A DNA stretch of 64,000 nt, from positions 866,001 to 930,000 of the forward strand of contig JAJEKV010000211.1 of assembly GCA_021234155.1 (NCBI GenBank), in the 5' to 3' direction. The notes under the pieces were generated by a model that was not told the origin of the DNA, searched no databases, and saw only the letters and a list, made by a program, of their open reading frames with translations. Below, piece after piece: positions 34,501 through 46,826 of the stretch. Position 1 is the stretch's first letter, and each line of letters opens with the position of its first letter. The DNA comes from Isoetes taiwanensis (lineage: Eukaryota; Streptophyta; Lycopodiopsida; Isoetales; Isoetaceae). A program made the translations under genes and the position numbers.

Positions 34501-36157
34501 CCAGAAGCAATAGAAACTGACGAAATGGGGTTTGGATTTACCGAGGCACGCTTTCCTACCAGTGCTCCTACGGGAGGGCAAATGCCAATGCCTCCCTTCC
34601 CGAAACCCGGTTTCCCTATCCGACCGTTGAATTCTCCATTCAAGTAACTTGCTTCGAGCAGGCTTAAAAGAATTCAAGATCTGTCCGGGAGAACATATCA
34701 AATCGCAAAGTGCCCTGCAGTCTACGGTGTAGAAAACCAAGTGTTTTGTCGTTCGGGCAGTACAAAGGCCCCGGAATGGAGATTTGACTTCGCCATGTCG
34801 TCCGAAACAGCGAAATTACCCTAGGGACCAAGTTACACGGTCATTTTTGCAGCAAAGAAACACGAACCCTCTACATGGCGATGTATGGCGCACCCTCCGC
34901 TAAGGCCAATTCACTCTGAACGTGTTGGACATGAGCTACTTTTTGGCGTCGGGAGAGGGGTGGTCTTACGCCCACGAAACTTGGTCTCGGGGTAATGTCG
35001 ATGTTTGAGTCCATTGGCAGTCGGATCCACATTCGGGGTGGGAGAGTTGCCCGTCCGTGGGAGGGACCCTCCGGGAGAGGACCTTTGGGTGAACTTCTTT
35101 CGGAAGGTTTTAGGGCTCCATCTTAAAGCGTCAACGCCCTCCCACTACCTCATGACATTGTGCAAAATCCTGGTCCAATTTGACCCGGGGTATGGCCTCA
35201 AAACGTAAACCCTATGCGTTGCTAGGGTATTGTAGGGTTTACGTTATGGAGGTCGAGTTTTATTCAGTTGCACTTGAGACATGGTCGAGAAGCTGCAGTT
35301 GAAAACCAGAAGCAATAGAAACCCGGCGAAATGGGGTTTGGATTTACCGAGGCACGCTTTCCCTACGGTGCTCCTACGGGAGGGCAAATGCCAATGCCTC
35401 CCTTCCGGAACCGGTTTCCCTATCCCACCGTTGAATTCTCCATTCAAGTAACTTGCTTTCGAGCAGGCTCAAAAAAATTCAAGATCTGTCCGGGAGAACA
35501 TATCAAACCAAAGTGCCCTGCAGTCTACGGTGTAGAAAACCAAGTGTTTTGTCGTTCGGGCAGTACAAAGGCCCCGGAATGGAGATTTGACTTCGCCATA
35601 TAAAATTAAAACAGCTTGAAATTACCCTAGGGACCAAGTTACACGGTCATTTTTGCAGCAAAAGAAACACGAACCTCTACATGGCGTGATTCGCACCCTC
35701 CGCTAAGGCCAATTCACTACTGAGCGTGTTGGACATGAGCTACTTTTGGCGGCGTCCGGGAGCAGGGTGGTCTTACGCCCACGAAACTTGGTCTCCAGGG
35801 TAATGTCGATGTTTCGAGTCCATTGGCAGAGTCGGATCACAGTTTCGGGGTGGGAGAGTTGCCCGTCCGTGGCCAGGGACCCTCCAGAGAGGACCTTTGG
35901 GTCGAACTTCTTCTGGAAGGTTTTAGGGCTCCGTCTTCTGGCGTCAACGCCCTCCCACTACCTCATGACATTGTGCAAAATCCTGGTCCAATTTGACCAG
36001 GGTATGGCCTCCAAAACGTAAACCCTGTGCGTTGCTAGGGTATTGTAGGGTTTACGTTATGGAGGTCGAGTTTTATTTAGTTGCACTTGAGACATGGTCG
36101 AGAAGCTGCAGTTGAAAACCAGAAGCAATAGAAACTGACGAAATGGGGTTTGGATTT
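34501..36157 (+). repeat. Tandem repeat, 805-813 bp unit, two copies and a partial third
   Basis: CCAGAAGCAATAGAAAC starts at 34,501, 35,306 and 36,119. The copies match along their length with small indels mostly at C/G-rich spots. Each unit ends in an inverted pair, GTAAACCCTA ... TAGGGTTTAC, around a 25-bp loop. Frames inside are repeated across copies but are short and frame-broken. I cannot assign the unit to a transposon class. Confidence 0.85.
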
Positions 36158-36296
36158 ATCCTCCTCCCAGTGTCGCAATTAGAAGTCAAGAACACATTTT
36201 GTAGTAGCAAATTTTTTTGGAATGATTCGGGATCGCCAATAGATCCAAAGTCTGTTATTTCAGTTGCCATGGCTCCGCATGCATGTTCAAAAAAGG

Positions 36297-37216
36297 TACA
36301 CTAGGTCCCAAGTGCAACTGACCACATTTTGGCCTCCATAACATAAACCCTACAATAACGTGGCAAGGCATAGGGTTTGCGTTTTGGAGGCCATACCCTA
36401 GCCAGATTGGACCAGGATCTTGCACAATGTCATGAGGTAGTGGGAGGGCGTTGACGCATGATGATGGAGCCCTAAAACCTTCGAAGAAGTTCGACCCAAA
36501 GGTCCTCCTCGGAGGGTCCCCATGGCCCCACAGGACGGGCAACTCTCCCACCCCCGAATTTGTGATCCGACTTGTACCAACGGACTCGAAACATCGACAT
36601 TACCCTAGAGACCAAGTTTCGTGGGCAGAAGACCACCCCTGCTCCCGTAAGCGCCAAAGTAGCTCATGTCCAACACGTTCGTAGTGAATTGGCCGTAGCG
36701 GAGGGGCGAATCTTTCGCCATGTAGAGGGTTCGTGTTTCTTTGCTGCAAAAAATGACCGTGTAACTTGGTCCCTAGGGTAATTTTCGCTATTTTGGATGA
36801 CATGGCGATGTCAAATCTCCATTCCGGCCTTTATTCGCCCGAACGACAAAACACTTGGGTTTCTACACGGCCGAACCGGGCAGACACTTTGGCGGTTTTA
36901 TATGTTCTTAGGATTGCATCTTGAATTTTTTGAGCCTGGTCAAGCAAGTTACTTGAATGGAGAATTCAACGGTCGGATAGGGAAACCGGTTCCCGGAAGG
37001 GAGGCATTGGCATTTGCCCTCCGAGGAGGAGCACCGTAGGAAAGCCCGCCTTCTGTGAAATCCAAACCCCATTTCGCCGGTTTCTTATTGCTTCGGTTTT
37101 CAATCGCAGCTCGACCATGTCTCAAGCGCAACCGAATAAAACTCGACCTCCATAACATAAACCCCACAATAACCTAGCAACCCCATTGTGGTTTACGTTT
37201 TGGAGGCCAAAACGTG
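36297..37216 (-). repeat. Inverted copy of the 810-bp repeat unit
   Basis: The reverse complement of this stretch follows the two direct units from end to start, with the same landmarks (GTAAACCCTA pair, CAAGTTACACGGTCATTTTT, ACTTGAATGGAGAATTC seen here on the plus strand). Together with the direct copies it can form a long-range stem. Confidence 0.85.
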
Positions 37217-38005
37217 GTCGACTTATGCATAATGCAATATCATCCATAAGCATATTGAGAAATCCTCAAATGAAGTATCTTAAAAAAGGAAGTTACAATG
37301 AGAAAGAATTAGATAGTTAGACATTACCCACTAATCTAAATACGAAGAAAGTTAGTGGATAAGACTGCCAAAGAAAGTTACTGCATTTACGGTAGGGTGA
37401 ACTTTCCTGATGGGACACGAGCAAGTAATTTTTACCATCGTCTAGATAAATCACACTAAGTCTAGACCGAGAAAATAATTTCAGATAAACAAATTAAGTA
37501 GTGCCAAATGGATAGTTAACTGTTTCAAATAGGAATTGTCAATTCTATTGCATCCATACTCCTTAGGAAGCTTAGTCAATCCATTTAAAGGATTCCTATG
37601 CGTAAGTATGACAAAGATATTCTCGATGCAATTGTTTGGAATTGGGGAGCTGCCAAACTATAACGTCTAGCCACTAGTTTAGAGGATTACCATGCAGAGG
37701 AGCTCGATACCTTTCAGGCACATGACTCGGAAGCAAGGTTTTCCCGAGCAAGGTTTTCCCAAGTTTGTGTTTAGGTTTAAGGTGTTAGCTGTGGTATTTT
37801 GCTTGCTCCAACAATTACATCTCTAATTCTTAGTGCAAATCGTCTAAGTGCAATAAGTTATCTTGTTTTTTCAAAGAACCATTGGATTCTTAGTGCAAAT
37901 CGTTAGAAAGAACCATTGGATAAGATAAATTAGATACAATTAAAACCATTGGATGGCGTGGATAACTATTGGATCGCCTATAGCGAACCTTAGTACCAAC
38001 TAGAT
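37217..38005. other. Intergenic, no gene recognised
   Basis: AT-rich. A short duplication (GAGCAAGGTTTTCCC) lies at about 37,733-37,762. No coding or RNA signal is visible. Confidence 0.45.
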
Positions 38006-38490
38006 ATAGGCATGGTTTAATGGTGTTCCACTAATGATATCAAAATGGGGGATAATGTTAGGATATTATGTAGTCTTGCCATTTTATAATGCTTGGGGAT
38101 TTGTTGCAATGGTCCTATTTCCCATAAACAATTACATCTCAAATTCTTAATGGTCTAAATTATACCAAGATGTAGGAACGGTTTAATGGTGTTCCACTAA
38201 CGATATCAAAATGGGGAATAATGTTAGGATATTGCATGGTCTTGCTAGATTTGTTGCAATGATCCTTTCCTCCATAAAGAAATACATCTCACAATTCTTA
38301 ATGGTTTGTTATGCAAAAATGTAGGCGTGGTTTAATGGTCTTTCTCTAACAATATCCAAAATGTTAGGATATTGTTAGGATTTTGCGTGGTCCTATGACA
38401 TTAATGCTTAGGGATTTGTTGCAAAATGGTCCCTGCACCCCCCTCAAGGAATACAAATCAAATTCTTGATGGTTTTGTTATGCAAAAATA
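38006..38490 (+). repeat. Diverged tandem repeat, about 145-bp unit
   Basis: Three to four units share GTTTAATGGTGTTCCACTAA, ATATCAAAATGGGG, ATGTTAGGATATT and CATGGTCTTGC, followed by a TTGTTGCAATGGTCC stretch and an ACATCTCAAATTCTTAATGG end. Confidence 0.75.
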
Positions 38491-38499
38491 GGCGTTAAG

Positions 38500-39060
38500 T
38501 AATTGAAGTAGTTGAAGTAACTTGTCTTACATGGAATACTAGTATAAGGACATGTGATCGCGCACGCATCACATGTAGCAAATCAAGTACTGGTCCTACC
38601 ACTATAAAGACCCGTGATATGGAAGGATAGGACATGTAGAGAATCAAGTATTCTTTCCTACTTCTATAAAAACATGTGACAATAGAAGTACTACACATGT
38701 CGTAATTCATGTATTCTTTCCTACAATGCCTTAGCAAATAAAGTACTCTGTCTATAAAGACATGTGACATGGAAGCATACGACATGTAGAGAATCAAGTA
38801 TTCTTTCCTACTTCTATAAAGACATGTGACAATAGAAGTATTACACATGTCGTAATTCATGTATTCTTTCCTACAATGCTTTAATAAATAAAGTACTCTG
38901 TCCTACTTCTATAAAGACATGTGAATGGAAGCATAGGACATGTAGAGAATCAAATATTCTTTCCTACATCTATAAAGACATGTGACAATAGAATTATTAG
39001 ACATGTAGAAATTCAAGTATTCTTTCCTACAGTGGATTGTATTATAAAATGACATGCCAC
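38500..39060 (+). repeat. Tandem repeat with nested sub-units
   Basis: Sub-units of about 40-65 bp (ATTCTTTCCTACTTCTATAA, AGACATGTGACAATAGAAGT, ACATGTAGAGAATCAAGTAT) are arranged as a higher-order unit of about 160 bp. ACATGT palindromes recur through it. The 121-codon minus-strand frame across it is a repeat artefact. Confidence 0.85.
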
Positions 39061-40643
39061 AATAGAGGAAACTACAAAACAACAGTGGATGTTTTAGTCC
39101 ACTGAAAAAAGAACACTATTATCGAACAAAACCATACCTCCACAAATCCACATGTAGGATTCTTTGAAAACAGGACATGTAGACCTACCAAAACTGATGT
39201 TTTCCACAGTGGACCAAAAACCGGGGTGAGTGTGTATAATCAGCATCAAACCACTAGTTTTGAGGAAAGCTTGCCGCATGTGATGGCCTTCATGGCTAGG
39301 AACTCCCAGAGCATCCCTTGAGATTAGTAAAGAGAGACAAATGGTATTCATTATCACTGATATTGGAGTGTTGACGTTTAGTTTTTTCTACATATCCGAG
39401 TTCCTGAAGTCCAGCCCATTGCATTTACTAAGACAAAGGTAATCAGTTCACTCTGTAACTTCATTTGACAGCAACATTGCACATTACATTGCGTGGCATA
39501 TATTCCATTCCTAATCTGCTAATACATTATTCACAGAGATAATTACTTACATTACGAGATGACCCAAGATTAAGGTGGGTTTTATTCTTTGTTGTTTTTC
39601 TTTCTTTGGTTTTGTTCAGACAGCTAAAAGAGCATCCTTAATAATGTAATTACTTTGCAAAATATTACTTCATATTCGTTCATGTTTTATAAATTTACTT
39701 TGTTGGTCATTATCATTCTTGATGATAATCCTTATTCTTCTATGTTAATTTTGCAGATGGTGTGCGAAATATTCCCTTCTATTGCAAAGAAGCTTGATTG
39801 AGCAAATCTCCTACAAATATTCCTCGCAAACAAGTCAAGAGCTGCATAGTTTAATCGAGGCAAAATTATAGTATATACTGGACAAAGTTGTATGCTAGGC
39901 ATGCAAAATAATTAGAACGTGTATGCACGAACATCTATTGGACAAAAAGTATTCACAGACCAAGCACCTTAAATAGTTGCTAAGATATGGAATAATGTCA
40001 TAAGAAACAGGTTCTTTTTATTGTCAATGTACAATGAAGTTGTACAATTTTCAACAATTTGATTAACATTTCTAAAATAGAAAGTAAAGCCAAGCAGAAT
40101 ATAAAGTGTAAGAAGCTATTGCACATGCCAAGCAACTACGCTCTTTCAACATTTATTGTATACACGTTATCTATTCTTCACTTTACAAAGGTATTCTATA
40201 TGGAATACTATTTTGATACAAGTCAAGTCACAAACCACTCAATTAAGTTCATTTGACATTTACTAAGGTATTTTGTATGGCGTAGATAACATATTGATAC
40301 GTTCATCAATTGACATATTTGTAACTTTAGCCCAGCAATGTTGGGCTTGGTTTGCCATTATGTATAACAATGTGTCTCCAACTTTGCCCATCAATTTTTA
40401 AAGTAGAAGGAAACTCTAAAACTTATAACATATTTAGTCTCTAAACCATCATTCAATTAAATTGGGTTTATGTCTTAATTTTGGGACAATTTTCATATTG
40501 CATGTTTTTAGTAGCATATTCAAATTCACACATTTCACCTCAAAATTATGAAAACGTAATATCATGTTATTTACAAAATAGTCAATATTTCACAATATAG
40601 CACCATATCATAAAAACGTGATAACAAAAATTTACATAGTTAT
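39061..40643. other. Intergenic, no gene recognised
   Basis: An 87-codon minus-strand frame at 39,094-39,357 looks partly protein-like but has no family. At 40,380-40,475 there is a block (CTTTGCCCATCAATTTT...) shared with 52,095-52,170. Confidence 0.4.
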
Positions 40644-43528
40644 TCAACTTTCTTCAAGCACCCCCAATGATATCATAGCCTTCTTCATGACATCCTGAGG
40701 TATTGTAATTCTCGCATTTCTAGCTGGAATAGTGTTTGGAGTCCATGAGTACAAAACACTTTCATAGTCTAGCCAAAGATCGGGATCACTTCGGATTTCT
40801 CCTCCATCTCTTTGTCCAACCATCCGAGTACCTTTCTTTATCCGACACGCTGGTCAACCGATGCACTGGACACCACCATTCCACCCGCATATGGTTGAAG
40901 TTAATATTACCTTCTTCTTTGCAAATATCGAGATAGTGAACCCCAACCACTTTGGATATGTATCTAAATCTGCCTGGCTTTACTACCACAAATTGGTGGC
41001 ATTCCGTGTCGGTGGAAGGTTCATAAGCATCCATGCCTAGAAACTTTGGCCTATTGTTCTTAGGACCAACATAGTGTTTGTCGGAAGGAGGAGGAGCATA
41101 TTGTTTGCGAATGCTACTTATAGTGTCATCAAAATCCTCAAAGACTGCTAAGGTCTTCCACCTAGTTTTAGGCAACCACCCTTCTTTTAATTCATCCGAG
41201 GATGTGTCTATCTCCCCCAACGGGTTAATCACCTTCTTCCAAAGAAGCCACCAAGGCACGGTTGGTGTCATCTGGATTGGTTTGCCAATGCTTTATATAG
41301 TCTTGGATTCCTTCCTTAGTCAATCCCAATTGCTTCACTTCTTCAAAGAGGGTTTTAAAGCTTTCGGTTGACCTAGAGGTATCATAGGCTTGCCATTCTC
41401 ATCTCTACGCCATATTTCCTCCCTCCTCTCCACTCATCCTCTGAAGGTCTCATCTTCCATTGGAAGATTGGAATCCCATCTCTCACTCAAAAAGTGAACT
41501 GCAGAGGCCCGGAATGACCTTCAAGATCCAATGTATAACCATCCACAAAGCTCTTCTAATCGGGCACTTCTTCTATGAGAGAAGCTATAGGGTTTGGAGT
41601 AGTGCATTCATGCAAGATTTCCATTAGCCTAGGAAAGTTGGTCACTTTGTTCTTCGCTTCAAGATACAACTATATTTGCCAAATAATGCATCCACATCCT
41701 CATGGGTATGCCGGGCATAAGAAACCCTAAATTAACTCTTTCAAATATCCCCACACCTGTGAAGTAGGATAGGAAAGAAAACATCCACCGTTCTTATTTT
41801 GGCCAAAGACAATTATCAAGTTGCAAGAGAAACCTTTTGGGTAGATCTTGAGGTTTAGCACATGAAGTTGAAGCTCCAACATGTTCATTAGACCCATGCT
41901 TCCTAAACCTTGCCTTGCTTTGAACTTTTCAATATTGTTAGGGTTTCCATCTAACAATGCTCTATGTAGTGCCTGGCTACAATGTAAGGTCCGGGAGGTG
42001 ACCATTGTATCCATTTTCATAGTTTCTCAAACACCTCATGATACTCCCAATATGAAAATCTGGACCATCACTCCACAACTCCAAACTAAAATGGCCATAG
42101 TAGGTTTGATTCTCGCCCATGCAAGATTGCCCGATCATTGAGATCTCAGTAAAGGGTATGATCTTCCACATGACTTTGGTATGTACTTGAATTGTGGAAG
42201 ACAAGTCTTTTTGCTGGTCCATCTTGTCATGTATAATACATAAATAGTTATTGGGTTCCAATGCAGATAAAGTCCTCCACATCCAATAACATGATCTACA
42301 TGATAGTTGGTCAGGTCATATGGTCCTTCATATACTCCCCTTATCCTAGCCCTTTGACTAGGTTGCACAGTCTTATCAAGAGTCTCCTTCAACTTAGCAC
42401 ATAAATTGCACTTTGCAAAGTTGTTTGAAGTTGCTATGGTGACATGATTGAAATGCTTCTTCCATAACCTACTAAAGCTAGGTTGGGATATTGAAGAATT
42501 CCCAATTCTCAAGTAGGGAATTCACTTCTTCCAAAATACTCTTTTGAGAACAATGTGATGGCAACCTTTTCTCAACAACTGCTCTTCCCTTTTCATCCCT
42601 TCTACTTTTGTGTGGCATAGACTCTGCATTGAAATCAATATATTTTTTAAATATCTCCCTGGCAGCCAAGGTCCTAGCTGTTGGTGTCAACAAACCATTA
42701 TTTCCATGTAAAGCAATCCTATTCCCCTCTGCCTGTTTTTTTTGCCAATTATGCCATGAAGAAGTTGGAATTGCATGGATACTCTGCCATGCTTTTGCAC
42801 ATATCCATTTGCCTAGCAAAGGGTATCTTTTTCTGTTTGGGTTTCTTTCATCTTGAAGTGCATGCTCGAAGATTGTGTACATGTAGGTCCTCCTCTCATC
42901 AACAGTGTACTCTTGAAAAGTGGCTCTTGCTTCCACCAATTGTTCTATTGTAAAGAATTGCATACAAGCACTCCAACAACAATCTGAGCCCCTAACCTTC
43001 ACCATTGTCTCACGTTTGGTGTCACTATTCAACTTGGCTCTTTTGCTAGGATAATGTCTGGCAACTGATACTTCTCCCCTTTTGCCTAGGTTTAGAGTTC
43101 CAACTGCCAATGGATCAATATCAAGACAATCATTGTCCCCAACAACCTCAGGCTCTCGAAAAAATATAATCCTCCACAAATTGAACACTACTTACAAAGC
43201 CATGCCATGATGCAAGGAACCTCCAATTGCTTGACACAACCAAAACATTCCTTGTCACCCAAACCTTTACCTTTCCAGTTGTCTTCCAACATCGAAATTG
43301 CAATACCAATATTGTCTTCCCCTAGCCTTTCATCATTAACAGCTTGACCCAGGATCTGCACGCTAGTACAATGACTCCTTGGCCTACTATTTCCTTGTTG
43401 CACTTGTGCATGATTCTCACCTTCTTGTTCCTCCATTGCACCCTACTATAGAGGACTAATTGTTTTTCTTCAACATTCTTGCTAGGAGTTGGTTTTTCAT
43501 TGATATTGCTCTTTTCAATATGTTGCAC
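40644..43528 (-). pseudogene. DUF7869-type transposase-like gene, frame-broken
   Basis: Consecutive minus-strand frames form one long protein, about 950 residues. The N-terminal part is acidic/polar. 43,188-42,478 has a Cys pair (DCCWSACMQFFTIEQLVEAR), YTVDERRTYMYTIFEHAL and LGKWICAKAWQSIHAIP, the usual upstream half of DUF7869-containing plant and oomycete proteins. 42,480-42,290 has FSRLWKKHFNHVTIATSNNF and KCNLCAKLK. Then IIHDKMDQQK and a long hydrophobic/aromatic segment correspond to the DUF7869 core, an RNase H-like fold thought to be transposase-derived. The end is TPNTIPARNARITIPQ and TGA at 40,644. At least four frame changes. No terminal inverted repeats were identified. Assignment by motif memory; function inferred. 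Confidence 0.6.
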
Positions 43529-43848
43529 ACCATCTTGAGTTGGAGAGGCACCATTGACCTAGGCAAATTGCACCCTTTTTAGTTAATGAGTAGGAAAAAA
43601 TTATTACACCATAAGATAAAAAAAAAGTACGTACATTTATGGAATATGTAGAGGTAAATCAAATTTTTTTAAAAGCAAGAAATTCCTTGGAAATAGGTTT
43701 AATATAATAATAACAATGGGCGTAAACGAAATCATTTAAAACAAGAATTTTCGTGGCAACAACAAGGAAATGATATTATCCTAATTTCAATTATCGAAAA
43801 TTTGGATATATGATTACGAAAAGACATATAGCTGATGGACGTGAGAAT

Positions 43849-43981
43849 TTATTATCCATAATAATATACCCTAGATGATATAGCTGGCGGGAATTTCGTA
43901 CGCCTGGCGTGTTATTTGAGGCAATAAATTATTCACGCTAATTTCTAATTAACCCTATATAAATCCGGTTCACGCTCTCAA
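43849..43981 (+). promoter_or_regulatory. Promoter module 1, duplicated at 45.0-45.2 kb
   Basis: Contains CGTGAGAATTTATT, CTGGCGGGAA, the palindrome ACGCCTGGCGTGT (43,900-43,912), ATTATTCACGCTAA, a TATA box (CCCTATATAAATCC, about 43,953-43,966) and TTCACGCTCTCAA. The same order recurs at 45,022-45,181. The TATA box is about 55 bases before the ATG at 44,019, so the leader would be about 20-25 bases. Confidence 0.7.
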
Positions 43982-44018
43982 GACCTCCATTCTGTCCAAA
44001 TTTTTTTTTCTGCCCGCC

Positions 44019-44525
44019 ATGAAGCGTTCAGCCTCAGCGCTCGAACTTCATGAAGAACCCGAGGTCTCGTCAAAGAGACGTCGGGTTGAAGAACCCCCTC
44101 TATTCCCCCCCCCCATAGATTTTCTTGCCCAATTCTCCTCTGATTCCTCCTCTGATGAAGAAGAGGAAGAGGAGGAATTGGACATGGAAGAGGAGGAGTT
44201 GAGCTCCTCGATTCCTCCTCCGATGAAGAGGAGGAAGAGGAGGAGTGGAGGAAGAGGAGGAGATGTCCTCTCAAAGAGACCGCCTGCTTGGGGTTGGCTT
44301 GACCCCTCAAAACAGAGAATGAAATCTCTGAAGAGGAGGAGGAGGAAGAGGAGGAGGAGGAGGAGGCGGCGGAAGAAGATGAGGAGGAAGGTCGACAATT
44401 CGACCAGTTTTTAGAATGGTTGAGAGATGAGCCAGGTTTGCATGTCACGCTTTTTTTTTTTCACCTTTCTCTCTCTTTTCTAACACCTTTCTTTCTTCTT
44501 TGTTGCAGACGTGGAAGATCAATGA
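44019..44525 (+). pseudogene. Small spliced gene for an acidic, low-complexity protein
   Basis: ATG at 44,019 opens MKRSASALELHEEPEVSSKR, with a basic KRRR stretch, then Asp/Glu/Ser runs. In the original frame the later part turns into Arg/Lys repeats, while the neighbouring frame gives Glu runs followed by GRQFDQFLEWLRDEP. This suggests an indel within the GA-rich stretch. An intron of 73 nt (44,436-44,508; GTTTGC...TTGTTGCAG, strong pyrimidine tract) joins that frame to a last exon ending at TGA 44,525. No enzyme domain. Possibly a nuclear acidic protein. Family unknown. Confidence 0.5.
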
Positions 44526-45021
44526 TGCAGATCCCGGGCGGCCCCTTTTTTTTTTGGTTGCTTACAGAAGCTTTGGACACGCCTCCGGGCATTTTTTTCC
44601 TGTAATTTTGTGAAAAGCCTTCGGGCATCTGTACATTCTCCTCTTATGAATGAAATCAAACAATTTTCGTCATAAAATTTTCTTCAAACAGTGTTCTTCG
44701 AACAGTTTTTCTGTACATAAAATTATTTGAATTAAATCCAACTATTTTTCTCCAATTATTTTGTCTCCAAGCTGTTATCTCTGAAATTTTGTATCGCAAA
44801 TTTTGTCTCAACAAAGTCTAGGGGAACACTATAAATCAACCACATGAGAAATCTCGATTCATCACAAGAACTATAGGAAACTATACGACCTAAAACAATT
44901 CCCCAACCTTACAAGTCATTTTTTAGCCTTGATAATTTTGCCTTAAAAATCATTTTTAATTTAGCCTATATAAAATTTCTAAATTCTATTTTTTCGAATG
45001 CAATAAATGGAATAAAATGCC

Positions 45022-45181
45022 GTGAGAATTTATTGCATGAAATGCAATATTCTCCATATATACCATATACATGTCATGTCTGGCGGGAAGACCGTACGCC
45101 AGGCGTGTTAATTCAAGCAATCAATTATTCACGCTAACTTATTTCTAATTATGCCTATATAAATCCATTTCACGCTCTCAA
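45022..45181 (+). promoter_or_regulatory. Promoter module 2
   Basis: Copy of the module at 43.85-43.98 kb: CGTGAGAATTTATTGCATG, CTGGCGGGAAGACCG, palindrome ACGCCAGGCGTGT (45,096-45,108), ATTATTCACGCTAA, CCTATATAAATCC and TTTCACGCTCTCAA. A transcribed leader appears to follow, with a possible splice donor CTCAAG|GTTAGT at about 45,488. Confidence 0.65.
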
Positions 45182-45571
45182 AGTTCCTACATTTTCTTCC
45201 TTCCTTCATACGATTTGCCGGTTGCGCTTCTGCTGTTTTTGGATCCGCCCTCCTGAAATCTTCGTGAGCAGATTTATATTCAGCAATGTTAGATGTTTGG
45301 TTTCGGCAATTCCTAACTTACTAAAAGACTCCGCCTTTTGTTCTGTAGCATCTGTAGCAGAGGACATCGGAGGCTCAGAATTAAAACCAAAAGCTGAGGA
45401 CTAAGGTCTGCGAATCGAAAAGCCTCGGAATTAAAACCACAAGCATAGTCCTCCGTTCTTCGAGTCCTTCCAGCCTCAGAACTCAAGGTTAGTTTTCATT
45501 TAGTTTTAAGTTTCATCTCAATGGCAGGTTTAATCCAAGAAGACAAGCTTTTGCATTTGCTCGAGGCAGAG

Positions 45572-45627
45572 GAAGCAGATGATGTTTATGAAAACCAGAA
45601 TAGTTTTTTATAAACTTCATCTGCTTC
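45572..45627. other. Near-perfect 23-bp hairpin
   Basis: GAAGCAGATGATGTTTATG at the left pairs with CTTCATCTGCTTC-type sequence at the right (45,604-45,627), with two or three mismatches and a loop of about 9 nt. It lies in the likely leader or first intron after promoter module 2. A 30-codon frame (45,521-45,613) overlaps the left arm. Confidence 0.6.
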
Positions 45628-46142
45628 TTTTTGTTTCGAGTAAATTCTTGAGTTTCTCTTCCTGAATTAATCATGCTATTGCATGCAAGTTTCTATTATG
45701 AATAAGTGTAGTAGAAAGCATTAGAAAAATCTGAAAGATAATATTTGAAACACGCGAAAGATAATATTTGAAACACGCTAAGCGTGTTTTATGCTAACCT
45801 TAGCCTTCAACATGAATAGACGCCTTTAGGCATGCACTTTGTGATAGAGTAGATAGGAGAAAAAATTTACACGATATAGATATGTAAATAATTGCCCGCC
45901 TTTATCTATGCGGCTTATCTATCCTGCACGTGTTTTTTTTTTCCCTCTCGCTAAATGCACGCCGAACCTTGGCGTGTATAGTTTTTCCTATATAGCAGTT
46001 TACACCGGCGTGCAAACAATTTTATCCCTACTTTCAACTTTTATGCTAAACACGCTCAGCGTGTCTCTTAGTTTCTAAGTTTATAAATAAATAAAGATAA
46101 CACGCCAGCGTGAATATCGACTCGGCCACTTCCTATTGATAG

Positions 46143-46771
46143 ATGCCAAGTTACATTAATCACCCGGTTGGTGACGAAGATGCATTGGAATTATATTTGG
46201 GCCGGCAATCACACAGCCTCAGCTCAGTTTCGGCCCAATCTCGGTCCGGTTGAACTGGCGGTAGAGCAAAAGTCCGGCTGGAGCACCAGTCTTGCAACCC
46301 CTGGAGTACTTGGATCAAGTAATGATGATGGCAGCAGAGCGCAGGGCAATGATAGATCTGGGCTCTGGGGCCCTTGCAATCGCACGGAGGCTGGCCCTCT
46401 TATCTAATCACTTCGAGAATGCAGTACATGCATTGATCGAGAGTGAATCTCGCATCCGTCAGCTCGAGATTCAAAATGAGGAGCTGCGTTTCTTAGTGGT
46501 TAGCCTCTATGCCCGGATGCCCCAACACGAACCACTACCACAGGCGGTATACGATGCAATGGAGATGGCTCAACCAATGGAACCACTACCGCAGGCGCTA
46601 TACGATGCATTGGAGGTTCAACCAATGGAGCAGGAGGAGGAGCAGGAGGTGGAGGTGGAGCAGGCGGGGGAGGTGGAGCTAGAGCCTGGTGTTTTTGCTG
46701 GGGTTTTACCTGATCAGTTCACTATGCCCAGCTATGGAAATGGGAGTATCGATAGCCCAGCTACTCAGTAG
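46143..46771 (+). pseudogene. Coiled-coil / acidic protein gene
   Basis: A frame from ATG 46,143 (MPSYINHPVGDEDALELYLG), directly after a TATTGATAG that could be a splice acceptor, stops early. After an indel at about 46,250-46,290 the frame reads YLDQVMMMAAERRAMIDLGS, then a coiled-coil segment (SESRIRQLEIQNEELRFLVV), a doubled motif EPLPQAxYDAxE, a Glu/Val-rich stretch and stop at 46,771. No known domain. The upstream 350 bp holds several CACGC..GCGTG palindromes. It converges on the minus-strand gene that follows. Confidence 0.5.
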
Positions 46772-46826
46772 ACTGGGCTTGAAACAGTAGTCTGGGATTT
46801 TGTCTGGTTTATCCAGTTTATCCAGA

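Noticed and set aside
38495-38860. 121-codon minus-strand frame
   Set aside because: It repeats with the tandem units and has no domain.
44048-44448. Minus-strand frames opposite the acidic gene (poly-Ser, poly-Leu)
   Set aside because: They mirror the GAGGAGGAG stretch. The plus strand has the promoter, start codon and intron.
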